Assembly: GCA_030697165.1 (NCBI GenBank)
Contig: JAUYQQ010000009.1
Location: 1-64,000, forward strand
Length of the DNA stretch: 64,000 bases
Origin: Acidobacteriota bacterium
Lineage (GTDB): Bacteria > Acidobacteriota > Vicinamibacteria > Vicinamibacterales > UBA2999
Direction: 5' to 3'
A model generated the notes under the pieces. It saw only the letters and a list, made by a program, of their open reading frames with translations. It did no database searches and was not told where the DNA came from. Position 1 is the stretch's first letter; each line of letters opens with the position of its first letter. A program made the translations under genes and the position numbers. Shown here in pieces: positions 52,885-60,725 of the stretch.

Positions 52885-54197
52885 TACTGCGCCCCCAGGT
52901 TGAGCGCGACGATCTTCTCGCGGTCGCGGGCGTACAGGGTCCTGCCGACCAGGGTGGGCACGGTCCACGAGGTGGTGTCGAACACCTTCTTGGCCTCCGC
53001 GAGAATGGTCACGCCCTCAGGCGCCAGCCTGGCCAGCGCGAGGTCGCCATCTTCGTCCATGATGATCGCCTTGCCGTCGGCGTAAACCAGGCTCGCGCGG
53101 CCGAAGCCGCGGTGCTGCCAGGCGGACTGCCCGGTCTTGATGTTGAGGGCGGTCAGGAACGCCGGGCCAAAGTCGCCGGTCGTGCCATAGACGTGATCGC
53201 CCACCCGGATGGAGTTCAGGAACATGAAGCGCACGCGATTGGTGAACCAGAGTTCATCGGCGTGGGTCGCCGCGCCTTGCTGCTTCAGCTGGATGGCCCG
53301 GCTGCCCGCCCGGTAGGCCGACGAGACAAACAGGATGTTGTCGGGCCCGAACAGCGGCATGCCGCAGTTGAGGTCGTTGCCGGGATCATGGGGATGCGAC
53401 CACAGGATCCGGCCAGTGGCCGGGTCGAGGCCGTTGACGGTGCCGCCGCCGACGATCACCAGCTGCTGGCGGCCGCCCATGTCGATCAGGATCGGCGGCA
53501 CCTCCGACGTCAGGAAGTCGCCGCTCTTCCACACCACCGCGCCATCGCGCTGACGGAAGGCCATGACCGATTGTCCGGGACCGCCGACGCTGCAGATGAT
53601 GGTGTCGCGATACGCGATCGGGCTGCAGCCGTAGCCGGTCTTGACCACCGGACGAATCAGCAACTCGGGCGAGTTGAACTCCTTGACCAGGTCGTGCGAC
53701 CAGAGAATCTTGCCGCTCGTCTTGTCGAACGCGAACAACTGCTTGTTGGTGCCGATCGTGAACAACCGGTCGCCGACGATCAGCGGCGTCGAGTGCGGCC
53801 CGGCGCCAAAGCTGAAGTCTTCACGGCGCGATGGGTACTTGTGCTCCCACAGCGTCTTGCCCGACGCGGCATCCATGGCGACCACGGTCTCTTCGGCGTC
53901 CCAGGGTCCCTGCTTCGCGCGTCCATTGCCGGCGCGGTACATCGTGTACAGCCGACCCTCGTCCGCGAGAATCGCGGAGTGCCCAGGGCCGAGCGGCCGG
54001 CTCCAGATCACGGGCGGGCCCGTCTCAGGCCACTTCTCGGCCAGGCCGGTGGACGACACCATGAAGTCGCGCGTCGGCCCGCCCCATTGACGCCAGGAAT
54101 CGGACGCGGCCGGGGCCGCTTGCGCGAGCACGGGAACTGGGGGCGCCGGCACGGCCGCCAGCCCGGCCACCGCGAGCACGACGAACAGGATGCGCAT
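52884..54197 (-). CDS. Exported BamB/PQQ-type beta-propeller protein
   Basis: A 437-residue protein with a signal peptide (MRILFVVLAVAGLAAVPAPP). The mature part begins WRQWGGPTRDFMVSSTGLAE, a conserved propeller opening in these bacteria, and continues with W-motif blades (AMDAASGKTLWEH, AFDKTSGKILWSHD and LDPATGRILWSHP). A conserved TGYGCSPIAYRDTIICSVGG segment may bear a disulfide. It lacks a cytochrome c domain and the PQQ-ligand set. The ATG at 54197 begins the signal peptide; the frame upstream belongs to the region antisense to fluC's neighbour. It is followed by the repeat-bearing gene. Confidence 0.8.
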   Translation of the reverse strand: MRILFVVLAVAGLAAVPAPPVPVLAQAAPAASDSWRQWGGPTRDFMVSSTGLAEKWPETGPPVIWSRPLGPGHSAILADEGRLYTMYRAGNGRAKQGPWDAEETVVAMDAASGKTLWEHKYPSRREDFSFGAGPHSTPLIVGDRLFTIGTNKQLFAFDKTSGKILWSHDLVKEFNSPELLIRPVVKTGYGCSPIAYRDTIICSVGGPGQSVMAFRQRDGAVVWKSGDFLTSEVPPILIDMGGRQQLVIVGGGTVNGLDPATGRILWSHPHDPGNDLNCGMPLFGPDNILFVSSAYRAGSRAIQLKQQGAATHADELWFTNRVRFMFLNSIRVGDHVYGTTGDFGPAFLTALNIKTGQSAWQHRGFGRASLVYADGKAIIMDEDGDLALARLAPEGVTILAEAKKVFDTTSWTVPTLVGRTLYARDREKIVALNLGAQ

Positions 54198-54205
54198 GCG
54201 CGGGA

Positions 54206-54577
54206 CTATGCCACAAGTTGGCGCGCGAAGACGAGACCGAGCCACCCGGCCACCAGTCCTCCGGCGAGCGTCACGGCCACGTTCAGCGCGGCGGCACCCG
54301 CGGCGCCGTGCGACAGCATCGCCAGCGTTTCCTGGTTGAAGCTGGAGTATGTGGTGAAGCCGCCGAGCAGCCCAATGGCCACGGCCGCGCGCAGTTCGGG
54401 ATTGCCGACTGGCACGGCCGAGAGATGGGTGACGATGCCCAGCAGGAAACACCCGATGAGGTTGACCGCCATCGTCGCGTACGGAAATCCGGCGCCGAAC
54501 CGTTCGAGGATCCACACGCCGACCAGGTAACGCGCGCCGGTGCCCAACGCGCCGGCCGCCATGATCCACCACAACAT
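54206..54577 (-). CDS. fluC: Fluoride ion channel FluC (CrcB)
   Basis: A 123-residue four-helix membrane protein. It has the family motifs GALGTGARYLVG, MAVNLIGCFLLG with the Asn that lines the pore, and GLLGGFTTYSSF containing the TMs' aromatic gate. FluC proteins form dual-topology dimers that export fluoride by electrodiffusion. The start gives the standard N-terminal length. It stands 8 bases from the propeller gene's start. I did not recognise a fluoride riboswitch upstream. Confidence 0.92.
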   Translation of the reverse strand: MLWWIMAAGALGTGARYLVGVWILERFGAGFPYATMAVNLIGCFLLGIVTHLSAVPVGNPELRAAVAIGLLGGFTTYSSFNQETLAMLSHGAAGAAALNVAVTLAGGLVAGWLGLVFARQLVA

Positions 54578-54780
54578 TCCAGCTAGCCTACAACGAACCG
54601 GTGACAGAGATGATCTCCTTAGCAGTCAATCAGTTAGAGTCTGCGAGCCGAGCTCGGTGCACTGGTCTGGCCTGAGCGGGACCGATCGCGACGAAACATT
54701 GGGGCTGGTTTCGCGGTATTCAGTGACGAAAGGAAGCCCTGGCCGAAACGCCCGTCGCGAGGCCCGTGCATAATAATGAG

Positions 54781-56895
54781 ATGCTCAGACTTCGTTTTGC
54801 TGTCTTGATTGGCTTAACCGCACCTACCCTGTCGTTCGCGCAGGCACCCCAGGTGCCCAGCACCACCCTGCCGACCGTGATCGTCACCGCCCAGAAAGAG
54901 GCCGAAGACGTGAAGGCGGTCCCGGCGAGCATCACTGCGGTGACCGCCGCAACCATTGCCAACGCCGGCCTGCGGGTCGTCACCGACGCGGCGATCTTTG
55001 CGCCGAACACGGTCTTTACCGAGTTCACCGCCCGCAAGGTGAGCAACGCGCGGTTCCGCGGCATTGGTTCGAGCCCCGGCAATCCTGCGATCACCACCTA
55101 CTTCGACGGCGTGCCGCAGTTGAACAGCAACTCGTCGAACATCGAGTTGCTGGACGTCGATCAGATTGAATTCGTGCGCGGACCGCAGAGCCCGTTGTTC
55201 GGCCGCAACACGCTTGGCGGCATTGTCAACGTGACGAGCGCGCGGCCGTCCACGGCGGCGTGGACCGGGTCGGTGGTGGCGCCGTTTGGCGACTACGGCG
55301 CCAGGGAAGTGCGCGGCAGCGTGTCGGGCCCGCTCGGCGACAAGGCGGCCATGAGCTTCGGCGTGGGCAAGCAACAGCGCGACGGCTACACGGTGAATCA
55401 GTTGACCGGCAACGACCTCGACTATCGCGATGGCACGTTCGCCAAGGCGCAACTGATGCTGACGCCGAACGCCAACTGGCAGGCCCGCGTCATCTACTCG
55501 CACGAACGCAACCGCGACGGCGACTATGCCCTCGGCGACCTGAACGCCATTCGCGCCAACCCGTTCGAGGTCAGGCGCGACTTCGAGGGCTTCACCAATC
55601 GCGACATCAACGCCACGACGGTGCGCCTGCGCGGCACCGGGCTCAACCTGTCGATCGAGGCGACGACCGGTTTCGTGAAGTGGAATACCGAAGACGAGAC
55701 CGACCTCGACTACACGCCGCTGCCGCTCGCCACCCGCAGCAACGCCGAGCAGGACTTCCAGTTCACACAGGAGGTGCGCATCGCCTCGCCGGAGAACGCC
55801 CCGCTGCGGCTGTCGGAGACGGTGACGCTGAAGTGGCAGGGCGGCCTCGAGTATTTCAGCCAGAACTACGAACAACTGGCGGTCAACTCGCTCTCGCCGT
55901 TCGTGCTGTCGCCGATGATTCCGTTCGCGGTGGCAATGACCTCGCCCGAGTCGGCCATCGACAGCTCAGGCATTGGCCTGTTCGGCCACGCCACGGTCAC
56001 CCTCAAGGAGCAGGCCGACGTGATCGTCGGCCTGCGCTTCGACCACGAGCAGAGCGAAGCCGTCCTCAACACCTTCTTCACGCCGGCGATCGCGCCGGCG
56101 AACCTGGTGACCGCCGAGGACAGCTTCTCGGATGTGTCGCCGCAGTTCGCGTTCGCTTACCGGCCGGCCGCCGATGTGTCGCTCTATGCCTCGGCCAGCC
56201 GCGGCTTCAAGGCCGGCGGCTTCAACCCGGCCGCGCTGCCCGGCAGCGAAGCCTTCGGCGAGGAACAGGCCTGGCACGTCGAAAGCGGGGTCAAGTCGAC
56301 CTTCGCCGGCGGCAAGGCGTCGGCCAGCGCCGCGGTCTTCCAGATCAAGTGGGACGACATGCAACTGAACGTGCCCAACCCGTTTGTGCCGGGCCAGTTC
56401 TACATTGCCAACGTCGGCCGCGCCCACAGCCGCGGCCTCGAGCTCGACCTGACCGCGCGTCCTCACCCGTCGGTGGACGTGTTCACGGCGTTTGGCTTCA
56501 CGAGCGCGTACTTCCGGGACGGCACCATGGCCGCCGGCGTCAACGTCGGAGGCAACAAGCTGCCCTTCACCCCGGCTTATACCGGGTTGATCGGCACTCA
56601 GCTCTCGCGCGCCCTGAATTCGGCGGTCTCACTTTATGGCCGCGCCGAAGTCGTGCTGACCGGCGCATTCGAGTACGACGAGGCCAACACCGCGCGGCAA
56701 GAGGCCTACACCCTGGCCAATTTGCGCGTCGGCGGGCGCGGCAAGTGGCTGTTCGCCGAAGCGTGGCTTCGCAACGCGTTCAACACGATGTACGTGCCCA
56801 TCGCCATCCCCTACCAGGGCTTTGCGCCGTCGGGTTTCATTGGTGAAAATGGCCGTCCCCGCACCTTCGGCGTCAGCGCTGGGGTAACCTTCTAG
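54781..56895 (+). CDS. TonB-dependent outer-membrane receptor
   Basis: A 704-residue protein with a signal peptide (MLRLRFAVLIGLTAPTLSFA). The plug domain begins TVIVTAQKEAEDVKAVPASI, has RFRGIGSSPGNPAITTYFDG, and the typical VEFVRGPQSPLFGRNTLGGI-like segment (FVRGPQSPLFGRNTLGGIVN). The barrel follows with the conserved YASASRGFKAGGFNP near the end. The C-terminus (GVSAGVTF) ends with Phe, as outer membrane barrels do. The ATG at 54781 was chosen over a GTG 15 bases upstream because the signal peptide starts there. Substrate is not evident. An imperfect inverted repeat follows the stop by 5 bases. Confidence 0.9.
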   Translation: MLRLRFAVLIGLTAPTLSFAQAPQVPSTTLPTVIVTAQKEAEDVKAVPASITAVTAATIANAGLRVVTDAAIFAPNTVFTEFTARKVSNARFRGIGSSPGNPAITTYFDGVPQLNSNSSNIELLDVDQIEFVRGPQSPLFGRNTLGGIVNVTSARPSTAAWTGSVVAPFGDYGAREVRGSVSGPLGDKAAMSFGVGKQQRDGYTVNQLTGNDLDYRDGTFAKAQLMLTPNANWQARVIYSHERNRDGDYALGDLNAIRANPFEVRRDFEGFTNRDINATTVRLRGTGLNLSIEATTGFVKWNTEDETDLDYTPLPLATRSNAEQDFQFTQEVRIASPENAPLRLSETVTLKWQGGLEYFSQNYEQLAVNSLSPFVLSPMIPFAVAMTSPESAIDSSGIGLFGHATVTLKEQADVIVGLRFDHEQSEAVLNTFFTPAIAPANLVTAEDSFSDVSPQFAFAYRPAADVSLYASASRGFKAGGFNPAALPGSEAFGEEQAWHVESGVKSTFAGGKASASAAVFQIKWDDMQLNVPNPFVPGQFYIANVGRAHSRGLELDLTARPHPSVDVFTAFGFTSAYFRDGTMAAGVNVGGNKLPFTPAYTGLIGTQLSRALNSAVSLYGRAEVVLTGAFEYDEANTARQEAYTLANLRVGGRGKWLFAEAWLRNAFNTMYVPIAIPYQGFAPSGFIGENGRPRTFGVSAGVTF

Positions 56896-56900
56896 GGACA

Positions 56901-56969
56901 AACACGAAGCGCACGAAGGACACGAAGACATAACCAAATGTTTTTCGTGTTCTTTGTGATCTTCGTGTT
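56901..56969. repeat. Imperfect inverted repeat of AACACGAAG-type units, likely transcription terminator
   Basis: A left arm (56901-56926, AACACGAAGCGCACGAAGGA then CACGAA) pairs with a right arm (56944-56969, TTCGTGTTCTTTGTGATC then TTCGTGTT) with 4 mismatches in 26. It lies 5 bases after the TonB receptor stop. A run of T's opens the right arm region. The same AAGGACACGAAG word recurs at 58212-58306, so this is a dispersed hairpin element. Confidence 0.75.
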
Positions 56970-56983
56970 AACTACCGAACGCC

Positions 56984-58204
56984 ATGGCTCAAACGATGAA
57001 CCCCGCCGCTCCGATTGCGATTGAATCGCGTTCGCTCGTGCCGGGGCCGGCGGCGATCACGGCCGCAGTCATCGCGCTGGCGGCTTGGTACCTTTACGCC
57101 GCCATCAGTTGGCGGCAGGCCGCGCTGTTCCTTGTGGGTTCGGCCGCCGGCGTGGTGTTGTACCACGCCGCCTTCGGCTTCACCTCGTCGTGGCGGGTGT
57201 TCATTTCCGATCGCCGCGGCGCCGGCTTGCGCGCGCAGATGCTGATGCTCGCCGTCACCTGCGCCGTGTTTTTTCCGTTGCTTGCCGCCGGCACGGTGTG
57301 GGGGCAGCCGGTGCGCGGCTCGATCTCGCCAGTCGGCATCGGGGTGGCCGCCGGGGCGTTCATCTTCGGCATCGGCATGCAACTGGGCGGCGGCTGCGCT
57401 TCCGGTACCCTGTTCAGCGTCGGTGGCGGCAGCACGCGCATGCTCGTCACGCTGTTCTTCTTCGTGATCGGTTCGGTGATCGGCACGGCGCACACGCCGT
57501 GGTGGAACGGCCAGCCCGCCTTCGCCCCGACCTCGGTGGTCACGCTCTGGGGCCCGTGGCTAGGCTTGGCGGTATGCCTGGCGCTGTTCGGCGGCATTAC
57601 CTGGTTCACGCGCGTCGCCGAGCAGCGGCGCCACGGCGACGTCGCGGACCTGACACCCGCGGCGATCGGACCCCGCTGGCTGACCGGTCCGTGGCCGCTC
57701 GTCGCCGGCGCCGTCGGCCTCGCCCTGGTCAACGTCGCCACGCTCACGATTGCCGGCCGGCCGTGGGGCGTCACGTCGGCCTTCGCCCTGTGGGGCGCCA
57801 AGCTGTTCGCCGCGCTCGGCATCGACGTCGCGACGTGGACCTACTGGGCGGCGCCGGCGCAGGCGACGGCGCTGCGGTCGAGCGTGCTGATGGACGTGAC
57901 GTCGGTGATGAACTTCGGCATCATCCTCGGCGCGCTGGCGGCCGCGATTCTGGCCGGCAAGTTCGCGCCGGTGTGGAAGGTGTCGAACCGGTCGCTCGTG
58001 GCGGCGGTGGCCGGCGGCATCCTGCTCGGCTACGGCGCACGGATCGCCTACGGGTGCAACATCGGCGCCTACTTCAGCGGCATCGCGTCAGGCAGCCTGC
58101 ACGGATGGCTCTGGCTGGTCGCAGCATTCGCGGGCAACATCGTCGGAACGCGCTTGCGACCGATGTTCGATCTGAGCGTCGAAAGAACCCAAACCGCCTG
58201 TTAA
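56984..58204 (+). CDS. YeeE/YedE (TsuA)-family sulfur transporter
   Basis: A 406-residue membrane protein with about ten helices in two halves. The conserved Cys motifs are GGGCASGTLFSVGGG in the first half and GYGARIAYGCNIGAYFSG in the second; these Cys form the thiosulfate pathway in TsuA. It ends with a Cys (TQTAC). Length fits the family (about 350-410). No tusA-like partner is adjacent. It is flanked on both sides by AACACGAAG-type inverted repeats, and converges on the truncated permease gene. Confidence 0.85.
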   Translation: MAQTMNPAAPIAIESRSLVPGPAAITAAVIALAAWYLYAAISWRQAALFLVGSAAGVVLYHAAFGFTSSWRVFISDRRGAGLRAQMLMLAVTCAVFFPLLAAGTVWGQPVRGSISPVGIGVAAGAFIFGIGMQLGGGCASGTLFSVGGGSTRMLVTLFFFVIGSVIGTAHTPWWNGQPAFAPTSVVTLWGPWLGLAVCLALFGGITWFTRVAEQRRHGDVADLTPAAIGPRWLTGPWPLVAGAVGLALVNVATLTIAGRPWGVTSAFALWGAKLFAALGIDVATWTYWAAPAQATALRSSVLMDVTSVMNFGIILGALAAAILAGKFAPVWKVSNRSLVAAVAGGILLGYGARIAYGCNIGAYFSGIASGSLHGWLWLVAAFAGNIVGTRLRPMFDLSVERTQTAC

Positions 58205-58211
58205 AACCCAA

Positions 58212-58306
58212 CCACGAAGGACACGAAGGCGACCACGAAGGACACGAGGCACTTCTTCAAGAGTATTACTTCGCGTGCTTCGTGGTGTTCTTCGTGTGCT
58301 TCGTGG
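58212..58306. repeat. Long imperfect inverted repeat of CCACGAAGG units, likely bidirectional terminator
   Basis: CCACGAAGG-type arms of 38 bases (58212-58249 and 58269-58306) pair with several mismatches around a 19-base loop. It is placed between the stop of the transporter gene (58204) and the stop of the convergent permease remnant (58310), where a two-way terminator is expected. Related to the element at 56901-56969. Confidence 0.7.
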
Positions 58307-58309
58307 TAG

Positions 58310-59555
58310 TTATTCCGCGCGCAGTGCAATTAGTGGATCAACTCGCAATGCTCGCCGGCCGGGGATCAGACACGCGCCGAACGCCGCCAACGCGACCAGC
58401 AACGACACCCCCACGAACACCAGCGGATCTCGCGCCGACACCCCGAACAGCATGCCGCTGATGAACCGCGCGCCGGCGTACGACAGCGCGGCGCCGGCGG
58501 CCAGGCCCAGCACCACCAGCAGCGCGCCGTCCCTGAGGACCAGCGACATCACATCGCCCGGCGAGGCGCCAAGCGCCACGCGCAGCCCGATCTCGGGCAC
58601 GCGCTGGTTCACGGTGTAGGCCATGACACCGTAGACGCCGGCAATCGCCAGCACCAACGCCACCACCGCAAACGTCACCAGCAACACGGTGCGGAAGCGC
58701 GGCGTCGCCGTGGCGCTCTCCATGGTGGTCGCCATCGTCTCCACCCGCACGGGGACATCGGGGTTGCGCTCACGGATGTGACGCGCCGCCGTGGCGCCGA
58801 GCGCCAGGGGATCGGCGGCGTCCGCGCGCATCACGATGTTCAGTGACGTCGCGGGCCCCTGGTGTTGCTCGTAGGGCATGAAGATCTCCGCCTGCACGGG
58901 CCGGCCCGGACCTCGTGTCCTGATGTCATGGACGATCCCGACGATGGTCATGGGCTCAAGGCTGTCGAGACCGCAGCGAATGGTGCGGCCGATCGGATCG
59001 ACACCCGGAAACGCGTCCTTCGCCAGCTGCTCGTTGACCACCGCCACCCACGGCGCGTCGAGCCGGTCGCCGTCGTTGAAGTCGCGGCCGCGCGCCAGCG
59101 GCACCTTCAGGGTCTGGAAGTAGTCCGGCGCGATCACGTTGAACACGGCTTGTGGTGACTTCATGCCTAGTACTTCCGGACCGGGCCCGCCTTCGATCCA
59201 GTAACCGCCGTTCGAGCGGACCACCGTGGGCAGCGACGTCACCGCGCTCACCGAGGTCACACCGGGCAGGGCGCGCAGTTCCGAAAGCAGCGTGCGGTAC
59301 GCGGCAATGGCGCGCGGGAAGTCCGGGCGCCCCGCCACCGGCACCGTGGTGCGCAACACCACCAGGCGGTCGCGCTCGAAGCCCATGTCCACGCTGGCGA
59401 GGGCGATCAGGCTGCGACCCAGCAAGCCGGCGCCCATCACGAGTGCCACCGCCAGCGCGATCTCGGTGACCACGAACGCCTTGCGCGCCCAGCCGCCGCG
59501 CACGCCCAACGCCGAGCCCTTGCCGCCCTGCGTCCTGCAGGAGGTTGTCCATGCG
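58310..59555 (-). pseudogene. ADOP permease remnant, 3' half only
   Basis: Encodes the second half of an ADOP permease: GVRGGWARKAFVVTEIALAV opens where a full-length protein would have the third membrane helix after about 400 residues. The second MacB domain and the last FtsX block are intact (VPEIGLRVALGASPGDVMSL; ends RVDPLIALRAE). The first half is absent. The reading frame runs upstream into the translated octamer repeat (MSKFTKSPNHQ), not into permease sequence. The family-like LLQDAG word is present in another frame at about 59540, so a frameshift near there is likely. Decay or repeat-mediated deletion is the best reading. Confidence 0.75.
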
Positions 59556-59585
59556 GGGTTGGACGGAATTGGGGGCTGCAGGGTT

Positions 59586-59697
59586 GCTGATCTGGCGACT
59601 TGGTGATTTGGTGATTTGGTGAATTTGCTCACTGATTTAGCGATTTAGCGATTTACCGATTTGCCGATTTACCGATTCAGCGATCTTGTGACTTAGC
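59586..59697. repeat. Octanucleotide-like tandem repeat (TGATTTGG/GCGATTTA type)
   Basis: About twelve degenerate 8-base units, TGATTTGG near the left end shading into GCGATTTA and CCGATTTG, run from just after the permease remnant into the last codons of the four-helix-bundle gene (which ends KSQDR inside the repeat). Related repeats occur at 60177-60250 and 60655-60725. Confidence 0.85.
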
Positions 59698-60078
59698 GCG
59701 GCGATGCTTCTGGGCCAGCAGGTAGTTCCTCCGCGCCGTGCCGTACGATGCGGCGAAGATCGCCCGCAGTTGCTGCGCCTCGTCGAGCAGACCTTCTAGA
59801 GTCGCTGGCACCGTCAGCCCGCCACGGGTTATGAGCTCGAGCCAGTAGACGGCTTCATCGATCTCCTCAACGACGAGTCCAAGCTTGGAAACAAACTCGG
59901 CCCGCGACCGAGCGCGGCAGGCAGCTCGGTAATTGGCGCCGACCGAAGTGGCGCATCGGGACAACTGATCCGCAGAGCCACGGTGAGCTGGAGCATCGCG
60001 CATCACCTGCGTGAAGCTCGTGATCGCTACGGCAAACCTGAGGCTGCGCTCCTGGAGTTCGTCCTTATCCATGTGCAT
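59677..60078 (-). CDS. Four-helix-bundle protein (23S rRNA-intervening-sequence/S23 family)
   Basis: A 133-residue protein, MHMDKDELQERSLRFAVAIT at the start, with the S23-family motifs SADQLSRCATSVGANYRAACRA and RSRAEFVSKLGLVVEEIDEAVYWLE. S23 proteins are small all-helical proteins, common in bacteria as stand-alone genes beside repeats, with no settled function. The ATG at 60078 was preferred over the longer frame, which is antisense noncoding repeat sequence. The 3' end lies in the octamer repeat. Confidence 0.85.
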   Translation of the reverse strand: MHMDKDELQERSLRFAVAITSFTQVMRDAPAHRGSADQLSRCATSVGANYRAACRARSRAEFVSKLGLVVEEIDEAVYWLELITRGGLTVPATLEGLLDEAQQLRAIFAASYGTARRNYLLAQKHRRAKSQDR

Positions 60079-60176
60079 CCCAGGAGCACACGGGATGCCA
60101 ATCGATTTAGGCATGAATCGGGTCTCGCTGGCGAAAGAGTAGAAATTACTGCCACTCGAACCACGTTCGGGCACTG

Positions 60177-60250
60177 CAAAATCGCAACTCCCAAAATCAC
60201 TAAGTCCGTAAACCAAATCCCAAAATCACCAAATCACGAGACCACAAGAT
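60177..60250. repeat. Octanucleotide-like repeat in inverted orientation (CCAAATC type)
   Basis: CCAAATCCC and CCAAATCACGAG units, the reverse complement of the repeat at 60655-60725, lie upstream of the PadR gene. The segment 60211-60240 pairs well with part of 60660-60716 (CTCGTGATTTGG and GATTTTGGGATTTGG are shared), so the PadR gene is flanked by imperfect inverted repeats about 400 bases apart. Confidence 0.8.
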
Positions 60251-60265
60251 TCGGCCGGCCCCTCC

Positions 60266-60314
60266 CTGTTGACTATCAACACGAGTCGTGAGACCTTCTG
60301 TTGCCTATCAACAT
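60266..60314. promoter_or_regulatory. Two spaced palindromes upstream of the second PadR gene, probable operators
   Basis: CTGTTGACTATCAACAC (60266-60282) and CTGTTGCCTATCAACAT (60298-60314) are direct repeats 32 bases apart (about three helix turns); each contains a small palindrome (GTTGA-CTA-TCAAC; GTTG-CCTAT-CAAC). The second overlaps the ATG at 60313. They are likely the binding sites of the PadR regulator. Confidence 0.55.
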
Positions 60315-60645
60315 GTCACCCAATTCCGAAGTCCCCTACGGCACCCTCGACCTCATGGTCCTCAAGACGCTGGCGGCGCTCAGCCCGCTGCACGGCTACG
60401 GCATTGCCAGGCGGATTGAGCAGGTGGCGCAAGGTTCGCTGGCGCTGAACCAGGGGACCATCTATCCCGCGCTCCTGCGGCTCGAACAGAAGGGGTGGAT
60501 CAAGAGCGACTGGGGCATGAGCGAGAACAACCGCCGCGCCCGGTTCTACACCATCACGGCAGCCGGTAAGCGCCAACTCTCTGCGGAAGCCGACTTGTGG
60601 GCGCAGACGGTCGCCACGGTCAATCGGTTGCTCGAGGAGTCATGA
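60313..60645 (+). CDS. PadR-family transcriptional regulator
   Basis: A 110-residue winged-helix protein: start MSPNSEVPYGTLDLMVLKTL, helix-turn-helix LHGYGIARRIEQ, then LNQGTIYPALLRLEQKGWIK and the C-terminal dimer helix. The ATG at 60313 was chosen over a TTG at 60301 because the family N-terminus begins at Met-Ser. It precedes the ADOP permease by 80 bases made mostly of octamer repeat. The presumed operators lie immediately upstream. Confidence 0.92.
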   Translation: MSPNSEVPYGTLDLMVLKTLAALSPLHGYGIARRIEQVAQGSLALNQGTIYPALLRLEQKGWIKSDWGMSENNRRARFYTITAAGKRQLSAEADLWAQTVATVNRLLEES

Positions 60646-60654
60646 GCGGACCTC

Positions 60655-60725
60655 GCGATCTCGTGATTTGGCGATCTGGTGATTTGGGCAAGGGATTTTG
60701 GGATTTGGTGATTTGGTGATTTGCC
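60655..60725. repeat. Octanucleotide-like repeat immediately before the permease start codon
   Basis: TGATTTGG-type units continue up to the base before the ATG of the permease gene (60726), taking the place where an RBS would be expected. Orientation is opposite to the repeat at 60177-60250. Confidence 0.8.

Noticed and set aside
54578-54765. Fluoride riboswitch upstream of fluC
   Set aside because: I could not find the conserved core pattern or a pseudoknot; the region also belongs to the divergent TonB-receptor promoter.
59586-60725. Insertion sequence around the octamer repeats
   Set aside because: No transposase-like frame or target-site duplication is visible; the repeats are short tandem units.
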